Shown here piece after piece: positions 23,701-36,235 of a stretch of DNA of 64,000 bases. The position numbers and the translations under genes are program-made. A model generated the notes under the pieces. That model was not told the DNA's origin. It worked only from the letters and a program-made list of their open reading frames with translations, and made no database searches. Origin of the DNA: Triplophysa rosa (taxonomy: Eukaryota > Chordata > Actinopteri > Cypriniformes > Nemacheilidae). The stretch is taken from positions 22,273,248-22,337,247 of the forward strand of contig NC_079895.1 in NCBI RefSeq assembly GCF_024868665.1, in the 5' to 3' direction. Each line of letters starts with the position of its first letter. Position 1 is the stretch's first letter.

Positions 23701-26700
23701 GCTCTTTTGTGGTGAGCTGTGTTTTGTTCTCATTCGCACTATTCTGTATGTGGGTTAACGACAGTTGAGTTAACAACTAAACGGCTTCATTACAAGCCAC
23801 ATCCTATGCCAGGACAGTCTGCGGTTTATAAACAATATTCTTGGATGACAATAATGACGTTAGAGAAACCGGTCACACGAGGAGGTTGTTTTTTCGAGTA
23901 TATGGGAAAAACACAGAGAGCGTGTTGTTTTTGGAAAGCCACAGGCCACCCGTGCTCTACGCCCGTCCCCTCCCTGACTCGTAGATGGACATCCCCCGCT
24001 GGCTTACAGAAACGTCAGCATGCTCTTTCCAAGACTGCCGTTGACTCTGGCTCGTAGCCCTCTCTCAATGAGATCGTGGCTAAGGAGAGGCTATTTTTAG
24101 ATCTGTAAATGGGGACATCTTCTTCTGTCCGGACCCTAGAGACTGTGCACCATATCCCACGCTCACCAGTCAGAGAGAAATATTGAAATGAAGCTGACAT
24201 TCGAAAATGAAAATATTCTGCAGTACAGGGTTGAATGTGAGAGCCCCTACTGAGCCCCTAGGAATATAAAGTAAGCAATATTGTAATGATTGTAATGGGC
24301 GTTTCTTAGCAGGTTAAGTTTGCTTTAGACGTATCATTAGGCTGGTTTCACAATTCTGTTCCTTCTTTCACAATCGTTTCTGATTTAAAGGAATAGTTCA
24401 CCCCCTCCCCCCAAAAATACTCACCTTCATGCCGTCCCAGATGTCAATGACTTCCTTTCTTCATGATTCATTTTATTATTAAAATAGCATCAGCTGATCT
24501 TCTTATATGGGGGCAAAATGCACTGTAAAACATTTTTTACAGAAATTTACTGTTCTTTTTTATAGTTTTTTTCGGGTATAATGTAAAAAAATGTTTTTTA
24601 CAGATATTTCACATATTGTTGAAAAAGTCCAATTACAGAAAAAGACTGAAAATTAAACATGAAAAACGTAATTTTATGTGAATTTTTTTTTTACTCTATT
24701 TTTTAAATTAAAAAGTCAAACAACAGAGAGACTGCAAATTTGCAAGAAAAACATGTAATTTTATGTGAGAAAACTGTGAGATAAACCTTAGCTTTCATTC
24801 AGTGGGAAAACAAATATTATAGTTTGTTTAAGATGTAATGCAATGTGTATACACGATTTAAGGTTCAAAAACACTGTATTTTCCACATACCGTGCATGTT
24901 TGTATCTCCTCTTTGTATCTCCTCCTTCGATTTTTTCACCCACCCCTATAATAAAATACATCATCCCACACAATATGGAGGATGAAATCAATGCATTAGA
25001 TTATTCTTTTAGCCTAATAATTCCTTTTTCATTACTGAAGTAGCCTAATTTTCGATTTAAACAGCACAGTATATCATTTCTAATAAAACCACACTGTGTG
25101 TAGGCCTACCTCAACATCAGACATAGATATTGAAATAAAATAACCAATGACTTCAACACAATATTTAAAGCAGATTTTTATTGACAGAAGAATAAACATT
25201 TAATTATCTTCAGGCTAACAATATTCTTGTCTCACCACAGAAGTAAAGCGCAGCTCCGTCTTTAGATATAACAATCAAAAGTCCTGAGTTTCAGTCCTTA
25301 CATCATGGTCTGTTGATTTAGATGTGTCAAATCAATCGAAAATCACGAAAATCTAATTTTACTCTCAAATCTGTACGCTTTTAAATAATAAAATTTAAAT
25401 GAATGAATCGCTAAAATAATGTGTTAGTGGGTGAGGTAAAACGAAATGACCGTAAAAAATTTTAATGACGGGAGTGCGCGGCAGAGCGGAGAATGCACGT
25501 GCTCGAGCACACACACATACAGTAACAGACAACCACACTAATGAAATACACATGGATATATATGATTGTATTTTCATTTAGCTAAACTAGTTTATTATTT
25601 TCAGCCATTAAAGGGTACATTTATTAATTTAATTTGGTCATTATAACATGTGTTAATGTGATCTTATAATTTCTGTATTGCACGTCACTGACGTTTACCA
25701 GTTTTTCCTATTGTTACCATTGAAAAATAACCAAAAAAGAACCATCAGGTAACGTTATTTTCTGGTTATTTTCTGGTTGCAAAAAATAACCGTCAGAGAA
25801 CGTTATTTTCTGGTTTAAAAAAAAAAGAATAACCATCAGGGAACATTATTTTCTGGTTATTTTCTGGTTGCAAAAAAATTACCGATAAATAACCAGCTGG
25901 GAAAGTTACTTTCTGGTTGCAAAAAAATTCCAAAAAATAACCATCAGGGAACGTTGTTTTCTGGTTATTTTCTGGTTGCAAAAAATAACCTATAAATAAC
26001 CATCAGAGAACGTTATTTTCTGGTTATTTTCTGGTTTCAAAAAATAACCAATAAATAACCATCAGGGAACGTTATTTTCTGGTTATTTTCTGGTTGCAAA
26101 ATAATAACCAAAAAAGAACCATCAGGTAACGTTATTTTCTGGTTATTTTCTGGTTGCAAAAAATTCCAAAAAATAACCATCAGGGAACGTTGTTTTCTGG
26201 TTATTTTCTGGTTGCAAAAATAACCTATAAATAACCATCAGAGAACGTTATTTGCTGGTTATTTTCTGGTTTAAAAAATAACCAATAAATAACCATCAGG
26301 GAACGTTATTTTCTGGTTTCAAAAAATAACCATCAGGGAACGTTACTTTCTGGTTATTTTCTGGTTGCAAAAAATAACCATCAGGGAACGTTACTTTCTG
26401 GTTATTTTCTGGTTGCAAAAAATTACCAAAAAATAACTGTCGGGGAACGTTATTTTCTGGTTATTTAAAAAAACAGCCTGCAATGTTCTGGGAACGTTAT
26501 TTTCTGGTTGCAAAAATGAAACCTAAAAAAAGTACTTATAACGTTATTTTTTGTTTCCCAAAAAAATAACCAAAAGGAACCAAAAACTAACGTTAGGGGA
26601 ACGTTCTGTGTTTGCTGGGCTTTTTTCCCGACACTTTAATTTTTGCAATTTTACGTGTCTAATACATGCATGGGCAACATAACACACCAAAGACACATAA

Positions 26701-29700
26701 AAACTCGTTTTCGCGCCATATGACCCCTTTAAACGGTCATATTAAATATTTTTGTTTCATTTGAGAGTCATTAAAAATGTAACCGCATGTGTTAACTAGT
26801 CAAGTAATATAGAAATATCTATTAAATTAATCGAATCGCAAACATTTCCGAGGTATCAGCAATTATCGATTCGCTTGCGGAGAATATGGCATCATATCGT
26901 GATTAACTGTCCGATTTACACCCCTACTAATTATACCTGTCTAGAATCGATTCTGAATCGCAAAGACTTCGATTCTGTGTTTCATGCACAGCTCTTCCGT
27001 GAACTATGGCTCTTTGATCAGTAGGAAGTACTTCTCGATCTAAAATCACTACAAGATTGAATCGTTTATAACGTGCATTTGAAAAAGCAACACTCGTCAA
27101 ACATCATTATTATAAATATACTTTATTATCACGAAAATACCTGAAAAGGTTTGAAGAACAGCGATAGAATATGACCATTGGCATTTCCTTGAACTTTGGC
27201 TGTCCGAAATAGCCCCCTAAACCCTAATATAGTGCACTATTTGAGGGGACATCCATTTTTAGTGGTGTCTGAATTCATAGTGCGGATCTAGATATCCGCA
27301 CCCGATCATAACATTATTCATTCCAATTCTAATTCTTAGAATGTGTTATTAATAATTAAGTGCTCAGATCTGCTTGTTTACTTTTTTATTTTTAGGTGAA
27401 TTATTGGAGGCCGAAATGTTTTTACATCAGCCAGCCCTAATGTAAACACTTTCGTCAGTGAGCCACTGTAATGTTTCTAAAGACTGTCTGTATTAATCTA
27501 CCATAGTTTATTCTCAAGGCATGTTAGGTGGCTCCATCTCAAACTCAAAGTACAAGAGCATACAGACCTCACAGGGCTCTAGACTAACTTTTTGCACTGG
27601 TTGCACTGGTGCGCCTAACTTTTTTTCTTAGGTGCACCAGCACAAAAGTTAGGTGCACCCAAATTTTCGACCGCATCGCATTTAACACCGCAGTTTTACC
27701 AGTTCATAGGCAAAATTGACTTGTAAATGATTAACTAACAACCTGGTCAACATAAAGTTCTTTATTTGAAGCACAATTCTACAAGAAAGGTAACTTACTG
27801 AAAAAGTGTTGGTGCTTAAAGTGCTTCACTGAACTGAAACTTAAAACATCTCAAGATAAATGGACCAGGGCTTGACATAACCTGGGAGGTTGATGGCTCC
27901 GTGTCAGAGCCTTGCTTATGATTTTCAGACGGATCAGGCCTTAATTTAACATTATTCACGAAAAAATTGTCAATCGTTCTTTTCATCTTCTCTCATCATC
28001 CACGGCTACATCCACTCTGTTTAACTGACGGGCCTATAGGCTCCTCCCCTCTCTGTCTGACTGCAGCACACGCATTTTCACACGTACACACCAGAGGTTG
28101 CGCTAGACTTTTTATTGTCCGTCATTTTGACTGACAGGCTCGTAAAAAATCCGTCATAATCTATTATTACCCGTCACTATGGTGCAAGGTGGCGTTAGGT
28201 GGTAATTAGTATGTTCGTGACGTCATCACACTGTACTTGCGTCTCGGAACTTGTTGTATTTTAATACAACTGAATGCCCAATAAAGCCGTTGTTGTTTAT
28301 ATTCATCTATATATTTAATGTTTTAATGTTTATGTTCATATGTGATTCGATCTGGGAAAACCCAACACATGGTGCAAATTTATATATTACAGTTTTTCAT
28401 ACCAAGCCCTTTCCAAATCAGTTTTTATTTTGCTCATTGTATGTATGTAACAAAATTTATGGCTGAGGTCGGCTGAAGCGCTATGATTTTCAGGAACGGA
28501 ATTTGGAGGAAAACGGTTTTAAAGTTAAGTGATGAAAATAAAAGCACAACAGTCCAGTATCACAAGTAAAAGTCACTTTACAGTGGTGAAAGACTTACTC
28601 TAATAACAATTTAATAAAAAAACATTTCCTAGTGTTGAAGTCTATAAAAATACTGTACAAAACCGTTTGAATAAAGGTGCAGGGCACACTTAAAGAACGA
28701 GAGCTCTGCCGTTATCACTACATGAGGAAACTAGCAAACATTACGGACAACAACTAATAAGCAGTGAAGCAAGTTTTACCTTGTTTATCATGTGCATACT
28801 GTAGTGTCTGGACTTTTGATCATCCCTTGTATGTTTTGCGATCGCGGTCCGGCTCGCATGAGCAGCGATAACTCCCGGTGCTGCAGACGATCCGCCATCT
28901 CACGAAAACATTGTATGAAAAAAACTTTGCATGCCGTAGTTTACACAGGACTGGCGGGAAATGTGCATTGATACTCCTTCATTCTTCATGTTATGTAGTT
29001 TACTTTGATAGGTGAACTGTCTTTCCCGCATCCCAGCGCGACATCCGACGGGTTTTCTCAGATCGCATCACGTATTAGATTCAGATTCAATTTTATTGTC
29101 ATTGCACATGTACGAAGGTACAAGGCAACGAAATGTGACCTCTGCATTTAACCCATCCAGAGAGTAGTGAACACACGTACAGCTATCACTGCAGCGCCCG
29201 GGGAGCAAGTAGGGGTAAGGTGCCTTGCTCAAGGGCACCTCAGTTGTTACCCGCTGGCCCTGGGAATCGAACCGGCAACCTTCTGGTCACGAGTCCAACT
29301 CTCTAACCATTAGGCCACAACTGCCCCTTTTTTTTTTTTTTAGATTTTTTTTTAGATTTTAGATTCAATTTATAGTCATTGCACATGTACGAAGGTACAA
29401 GGCAACGAAATGTGACCTCTGCATTTAACCCATCCAGAGAGTAGTGAACACACGTACCCCCGGAGCAGTGGGCAGCTATCACTGCAGCGCCCGGGGAGCA
29501 AGTAGGGGTAAGGTGCAGTTGTTACCCGCCGGCCCTGGGAATAGAACCGGCACGGAACTTCTGGTCACGAGTCCGACTCTCTAACCATTAGGCCACAACT
29601 GCCCTGCCAACTGCCAACTGCCCTATATGTCTAGTCGGTAACAATGACGGGTGAAAACACGCACGTCCCTTCGCGAGCATATCACGCTCTAATGAAGGGA

Positions 29701-32700
29701 AACGGGGAGTTACAAATTGCCATCATTGTAATCCGTCAAAATAGCTGATGGACGGACGGACGGCATTCAGATTTTTCCGTCACTGGTAAACATTTTTTGT
29801 CAATGACAGAGAATTTTCGGTTAACACGACCTCTGGTACACACACTTACAGGAAAATCTGGACCACGGCCAATCAGAGGGGCGGTCCGCCCTTCACTATC
29901 TCTGATTGGTTTAGACCACGATATGGGCCTAATGTGTGTCTGTTGTTGAATCACAGGAAGACTTTCAGAGTCGCGGAGACTTTTTTTCTCCCTCGAACGG
30001 CTGGTTGCACCGGTGCGACCTCAGATTTTTCTTAGTCGCACCATTGAGAAATCAAGTCGCATGTGCGACCAAATTGGTCGCACTCTAGAGCCCTGCCTCA
30101 TGCTGCAGCTGGGGAGAGTCTTTGTGATGTCTTTATAAAACCGAGTGCCTGAAGGCCAAATGTTACTTCTGTGAAAGAGAAGAGGTGGCGTAGGAGAAAG
30201 ATGACTTGTGTTGAATGCACATCAACTGGCTTTTTAATGTGCCTCTGTTACTTTTTTCATCTGGGTCTCTCAGGTGCTTTATCTCTGTCTGCTAGACTTT
30301 CCCTTTCATAGGCTATTTCTTTCTTTTCCTCATCCACACTACAACGCAAAAACGCTGTTTTCAAATGTATCCACTTTCGATTGCATTTTCGAAAAGCTCT
30401 GTTTTCGTTGACAAAAATGCCGTCTCGGTGTGGACGGAAGGCCAAACGGAGAGAAAAAGATGCGTTTTCAAGCGAAACACATTAGTGTGGATTGGTCTTA
30501 ATCCTCTCTCAGCCTCTGTAGTGCTTAGAAAGGGAGGGGGGGAGTGAGAGGCTGGTTGCAATTCGCAACCTCACCGCTAGATGCCTCTAAAAAATGACAC
30601 ACAGCACCTTTAAAATAGGAACTGAATTGTTACACTGTTTTGAAGATAAGCACTCTCTGAATACATTGATCTTTGACACGGTTTGTTGACTTAGGTGCAA
30701 GAACCACAGGATCTCTGTCAACACATGTGAAAAAACATTTGTCTTCTCTGGCTGACTCTAAATCAACTTATTTCACATTATTTAGAATAATTTGTCATCT
30801 ACGGAGCAATATGTGTATGAAATGTTGGCAAATTGAGTACGAGGTGAAAATTTAGTTTTTGTTTGATGTCCTATGCAGTTTCCATGGTGATGGGCATCCC
30901 AACAGTGAAGCGGAAAGTGAAGTCGTACCTGTCAGAAACTCTTCATTCGCTCATCGATAAACTCTCAGCGGAAGAGAAACTTGACTGTGTCATCATAGTG
31001 TTTGTTGGAGAGGTGAGTATTCTCTTAAAGTGTGTTTGTGTGTGTGCGTGTGTAAGAAAGAGACACAGTAGTTGTGGTTTTGTCTTCCTGTCTGAAGATT
31101 TCAGATAAACTTTCAGAAGTTTGTTGCTGAGCCATGTTCACACGAATACGTACTTAACCGTAGTGGTTATGGTTATTGCTGTGTGAGCGTCACTCATCAT
31201 GAATGTTCTTTTGAATGACAGTCCTGTGTGAAAGGCTGGTTTCAGAGGCAGAGGGTTTCTAGGTTGTTTGCTTGTGGAGGGGTGTGGGTGGTGCAGGGGT
31301 CTTGGTGCTTTCATGCTGCAGAGGAGCAGACATCTTCCACACGGTCTCTGCGGTCACGTCGCTTAACATATTGCCTCCCACTCTATGTTCGAAAAATAAG
31401 TAATGTTTCTATGTCATATTATAAGTTACAAAAATGTAGGAACTTGTTTGAGGAAAATGTGTTATACATTTGCAGAACTAACAGTAGATTATAATAAATT
31501 GAGTTATTATACTTTTGAGGTCTCGATTGGTTTTGAAATCCTGAAGAAATATGAAGCAATCCTAAAAATGATATTATAGTTAGGGGTGTGACGAGATCTC
31601 GTGGCACACATCGCGAGAACACAATATCCTCAGGAAATTGGCAAGATGGAGTGCTGGGTTCGAAATTGCGACCATTTTAGTCACATATGCTCCCTAAATT
31701 GAACCTGTTCGACCTCAAAATATGTTTGGGAGCATTTGTGTGAGTGCTCATTTTGTTGTGGTGCGACCTGTTTTCATTACTGTGCAGAACACGCTAATAA
31801 CTGCACAAAGTATGTGCGTGCTGTGAGCTACAGTGACCGGTCTGGCCATTCATAGACAACGTGATTTCCCGCCCCGCATTGCTACTTTTCCACAGTTTTT
31901 CTATGTAAACATGCTCTAGACGGACTGGTTTCAACGTTCGCACGTGTCTCTCAGTTTAGTTTAAACTGGCGGACAAAACAAATCTTTAGCCGAAAAATAT
32001 GTCGCTATGGTTACCAGTTTGTCGATCATCACAAATGCGGGAGTGTGTGGCTAAAGTCATTCGCGAACCAGTGGGCGGGGCTAGAGAAGTAGTCGTTGAT
32101 ATTTTTCTGTGGAGGCGGTGTTCAACCTGTCATAGATAGGTGCATTCCAGGACCTGGCGTTCGCACTGCTTTTTAATTTTAGTCTCCGCAAATCCAGCGC
32201 CTTGCGCATAAGCACTAGTATTTATGGCGGTTCACGCTGCCAGCAGCGCCTTGAGCGCATAGCTGAACAGCAGCGGACTGTACCACAAGTACAGTATAGC
32301 AATTGCAAGCTCACATTACGTTATTTTAAATACATTCACAGGCTAACCTCTTCAAAAACAGATAATCTGTCTCTTACATATGTGCAATGTAAGCATAAAA
32401 CATGATGTGTTTATGTAGTTTTAACTGTTTCTCCAAAGGCTAAGAGGGTTCAGTCAGTGGAGGAAGAAGGATTGACAGTGTGATATGATCGCCGCCTCTG
32501 CTAACACGAGCACTATGCAAAAGCATATAGAGAAAACAACCACAGCTCTTAAAGGTGTCCTGAACTGGGCTTGTTTATTGTTTTATACTGATGTATGAGG
32601 TCTACTTATGATGTTCGTGTGGTTTGTACATTTGAAAACATCAAAATCAATAAGTAATATGCTATTTTCTAACTGGGTTTTGAGGCCGTCTCGTCAAACG

Positions 32701-35091
32701 CTCTGTTTAACTTGGCGTGTCGCCTTGAAGACTTGGAAGTTAACACCCAGTGCTATGATTGGATAGCAGTTTGCGTAGTAAACTTAGTTGGAGCCTTCTG
32801 TGAATTTGGTTAGACACGTAACGTTAGGTTACACATTATCAGGACATATCAAGCGATCTCTAGCAAAGCAATAGTGACGCATAGTACAAATATGTTTTAC
32901 TCACAAAAGATTGCTGCGCCATTCCTGTCGGATCCAATATTGACTGCACAGCACTGCTTTTTAATTTTAGTCTCCGCAAATCCAGCGCCTTGTTCACAAA
33001 GGAATCCATGGTGAAATGAAGCGAACAAATTCTCAATGTTTCACCCACGTGAGCAGGAACATACTTAAAAATAAACTTCAACCACGCATTCCTAATATCA
33101 GAATCCGAAGGAAGCGACTGTGTTCTTCCACAACCAGGCGCTGCACAATGATGCATGTTTGTTGCTTGGTCGCTCTAAATAAAAATAACAGTGAAACAAG
33201 TCCTCACTTTTGCACATATGACACGGGGCTAGCCGGCCTCGAGAGCCCTTCACTAAAGTAAAGGGTTGCCAGATCTTCACAGAAAAAATAAGCAAATAAA
33301 GACAACAAAAACAAACCTTAAAATGCAAAGTGTTTATATATTTTATAAGACCAAAAATTCTTAAAATCTGTAACAGACAATTTATTAACACCTAAGTGCT
33401 GAGGCTTTTGGATCTAAGACCAAACGACAAGCATAAAAGCACTTATTAATATGCATTAAGCGCATAAACATGGCAACACAGCAAAAGAGCACAGTGTGAT
33501 GGAGCCTTCCGAGCATAAACACAACACAGCAGTTTATATCAGCAGTTTAGTTTAAACTGGCGGACAAAACAATTCTTTAGCCGAAAAATATGTCGCTATT
33601 GTTACCAGTTTGTCGATCATCACAAATGCGGGAGTGTGTACTATGTGTGGCTAAAGTCATTCGCGAACCAGTGGGCGGGGCTAGAGAAGTAGTCGTTGAT
33701 ATTTTTCTGTGGAGGCGGTGTTCAACCTGTCATAGACAGGTGCATTCCAGGCGTTCGCTGAGCCTCGTGTCAATAATAGTAACAAGGGCGTTTTCAGTTG
33801 TGACACTTACAGGATGTTCGCTTGAATATGATTCCCTCTTATACAACAAAAGCTCGGGTTAAAATTGTGGTTTTAATTCATGGCTCCTTTAAAATTTTGT
33901 GCAATTACTGCCTGTCAGTTGAGTTTGTGACAAAACATTTTGCAGTGTTTACATATTGTTTATTACTGCATAATATAATTCATTAAAATATAAGTTTAAT
34001 TTGTTTCATTAAGTACAAGTTGATTTTATAATGCCTACATTTTTTGCATTTTGTGTTTTTAAGTTGAATAAAACACTATTTTTCCCTATATATTTCATCA
34101 TTGAGGATTTCTTTAAAAAGTCTAAAAATCTTGTCTCATCTCGTTCTAGATTAAAACTCTTAAGAAACATTACAGTGGCTCACTGATGAGAGTGTTTACA
34201 TTAGGGCTGGCTTATGTAAAAAAAATATTTTTGCCTCTAAAGGGCTGGTTAAAAGGAATAATTCACCTAAAAATAAAAAATTAAACAAGCAGATCTGAGC
34301 ACTTAATTAAACATGGTGGATCATTGATAAATCTCTTTTGTTCTTTGCAGGTCCCATGACTAGATTTCTTAAAACATTTTGTGGAAGAACCAGTAAAAAT
34401 CAGATTTAAAGTTATCAACGTCACATGCCACCATAAATTTATTAAGCTTGAATTGCGTGTCCGAAATCGCATACTATGACAGTACTTATTTAAATGAAGT
34501 ATCTACCTATCGACCGGTAAAACAGTACGTTCTATGTAGTATGAGTGCGGGTAGTATGAATAGATTTCGGACGTACTGCATCCGGCATGTTCCGTCTTGT
34601 GGGATAAGTGTCTTGTCACACCCGTAATTATGGTATATAGTGATTACAGTATTACTGAGGGCTGTATTTCTAAACAGTAGCTCTCATAGTATAATATATT
34701 CAGTTATTCTTATTTGGCATGTCCAGAGCTCATCTTTGATTTCTGTTAGCCGTCTGTTGGCTTTGTTTGCCGATGTTCTTCAGTCTGATCTGTCATCATG
34801 TATTGTGGTTTTCTGGAACAATTGCAGTCGTTAGTGTTGAGTGCTTTAGTTCAGTGAACACACCCTGTGACTGTGATGCTAAAGAACCTTTAATGACGGC
34901 CTTGTGTTGCTCTGGTTTGTGTGTGTGTGTGAGAGAGAGAGAGGATATCCCTTTCTTTCTACATCGTCCCCTGTAGTTTTGCCTGGTCTCACAATTGGCC
35001 TAGGGTTAAAAAATCAGACAACAAAAACTCCAGGCTCTCGGGCATTGACTTTTATTTACTTCCTTGTTACTGTACCTGCGTTTTGTAAATA

Positions 35092-35122
<31 letters not shown>

Positions 35123-36203
35123 AACCAGTTATTTTATCATGTTTGTTTTCTCACAGACAGACATTGAGTACGTAAACAGTGTGGTTGCAGCCCTTGAGAA
35201 AGAGTAAGTGATGTCCTTTTTCAAATATAAAAACAGCTAATAAAATATTTTAAATATAGCTGCAAGCAGCGGATATGAGGTCAAGCTGACCAAATTCGAA
35301 AAAAACATAGCTCAATGCATGACATGAGCCAAGCAATCAAAAATAGTTTCTAGGATTTGCGAATCAAAATATGAACATGCATAAACATGTGAAGTTTGAA
35401 CTGCTCATTTAAGCTTTTGTTTTCTTTTGTTTTTGTTAGGTTTTACACAGAACTGAATTCTGGGTTGTTGGAGGTTATATCTCCCCCTGTCAGCTACTAT
35501 CCAGACCTCAACAACTTGAAAGAGACTTTCGGCGACTCAAAGGAGAGGGTGAAGTAAGTATGCAAAAAATTAAATTCTCATTGTTCTAGGACTGCATACT
35601 TCTACAGTGTATTAAATGTAATTGGAAAGTGGCACACTGTGATTAGAAGCATATAGCAAAAACAAGATCTAACTTTGGAGTACATTTAAAATTTGCCTTT
35701 GCAGGTTTACGCTGCGTGCACACCAATAAGCACAGTTTGTACGTTGCAAAACTCATTTCATAAGCTATATTTCATAAGGTTTTGCAAATTATGTGAGAAA
35801 CAAAATAGCAGTCAAGTTCGCTCAAGCATTATGCTGTCAGTTTATTTAAGCATGTACATTTGGGTGTGCAAGTATTGGTTTAGGTCAGATTGTTGTCGTG
35901 GCGGATGCATGTGATATTTAAATGTCCATAGTATAGTTTCTGTGGTGAGGGTGAAATAAAGTTTTTTATTAGCTCAGATCTCATATTTCAGTGGCAGAGA
36001 CGAAGCTGATTTACTGCCTATAATATGATTAGAGAGAGAGCGAGACATCAGTTAGAGAGACAGACAAACAGCTAGAGGATGGGTAGTGATAGACAGGAAG
36101 TGGATTGAGCAAAAGACAGCAGTGAACTTTATTCCTTACTTCTCAGCTAGCTCAAAGTCACACAAAGACAACTACTCTTACTCCACACTCATCTCTCTCT
36201 CTG

Positions 36204-36235
<32 letters not shown>

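Larger units (their letters stand above)
28092..29835. mobile_element. hAT element with CAGAGGTTG ends and perfect 8-bp TSD, nested
   Basis: The ends CAGAGGTTGCG and CGACCTCTG are inverted. GTACACAC is duplicated exactly at 28084-28091 and 29836-29843. Subterminal GTCCGTCATTTTGACTGACA / GACGGACGGACGGC...CCGTCACTG motifs occur on both arms. It holds two SINE copies. Confidence 0.88.
27572..30095. mobile_element. hAT-like element (2.5 kb) containing a nested hAT and two SINEs (mgat4a intron 3)
   Basis: CAGGGCTCTAGACTAAC at the left and CACTCTAGAGCCCTG at the right are inverted ends. Both arms then carry related GGTTGCACTGGTGCGCC / GGTTGCACCGGTGCGACC blocks. The flanks share only CCTCA (27567-27571, 30096-30100). 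Subtracting the nested element leaves about 0.77 kb without coding capacity. Confidence 0.75.
31581..34626. mobile_element. hAT-type element (3.05 kb) with internal duplications and a THAP-domain frame (mgat4a intron 4)
   Basis: The left end TAGGGGTGTGACGAGATCTC and the right end GTGGGATAAGTGTCTTGTCA CACCCGTA match the termini of the small element at 16546-16779. The flanks ATTATAGT (31573-31580) and ATTATGGT (34627-34634) match in 7 of 8. Inside, a block of about 200 bp occurs twice in direct orientation (31952-32150 and 33543-33750), and a 42-bp block at 32163-32204 recurs at 32951-32992. It also carries unrelated repeat pieces near 34161-34312 and 34459-34572, so it is a composite. Confidence 0.7.

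Noticed and set aside
25725..26615. CRISPR-like array of regular repeats
   Set aside because: Vertebrate context; unit lengths vary and there are no unique spacers, so it is a minisatellite.
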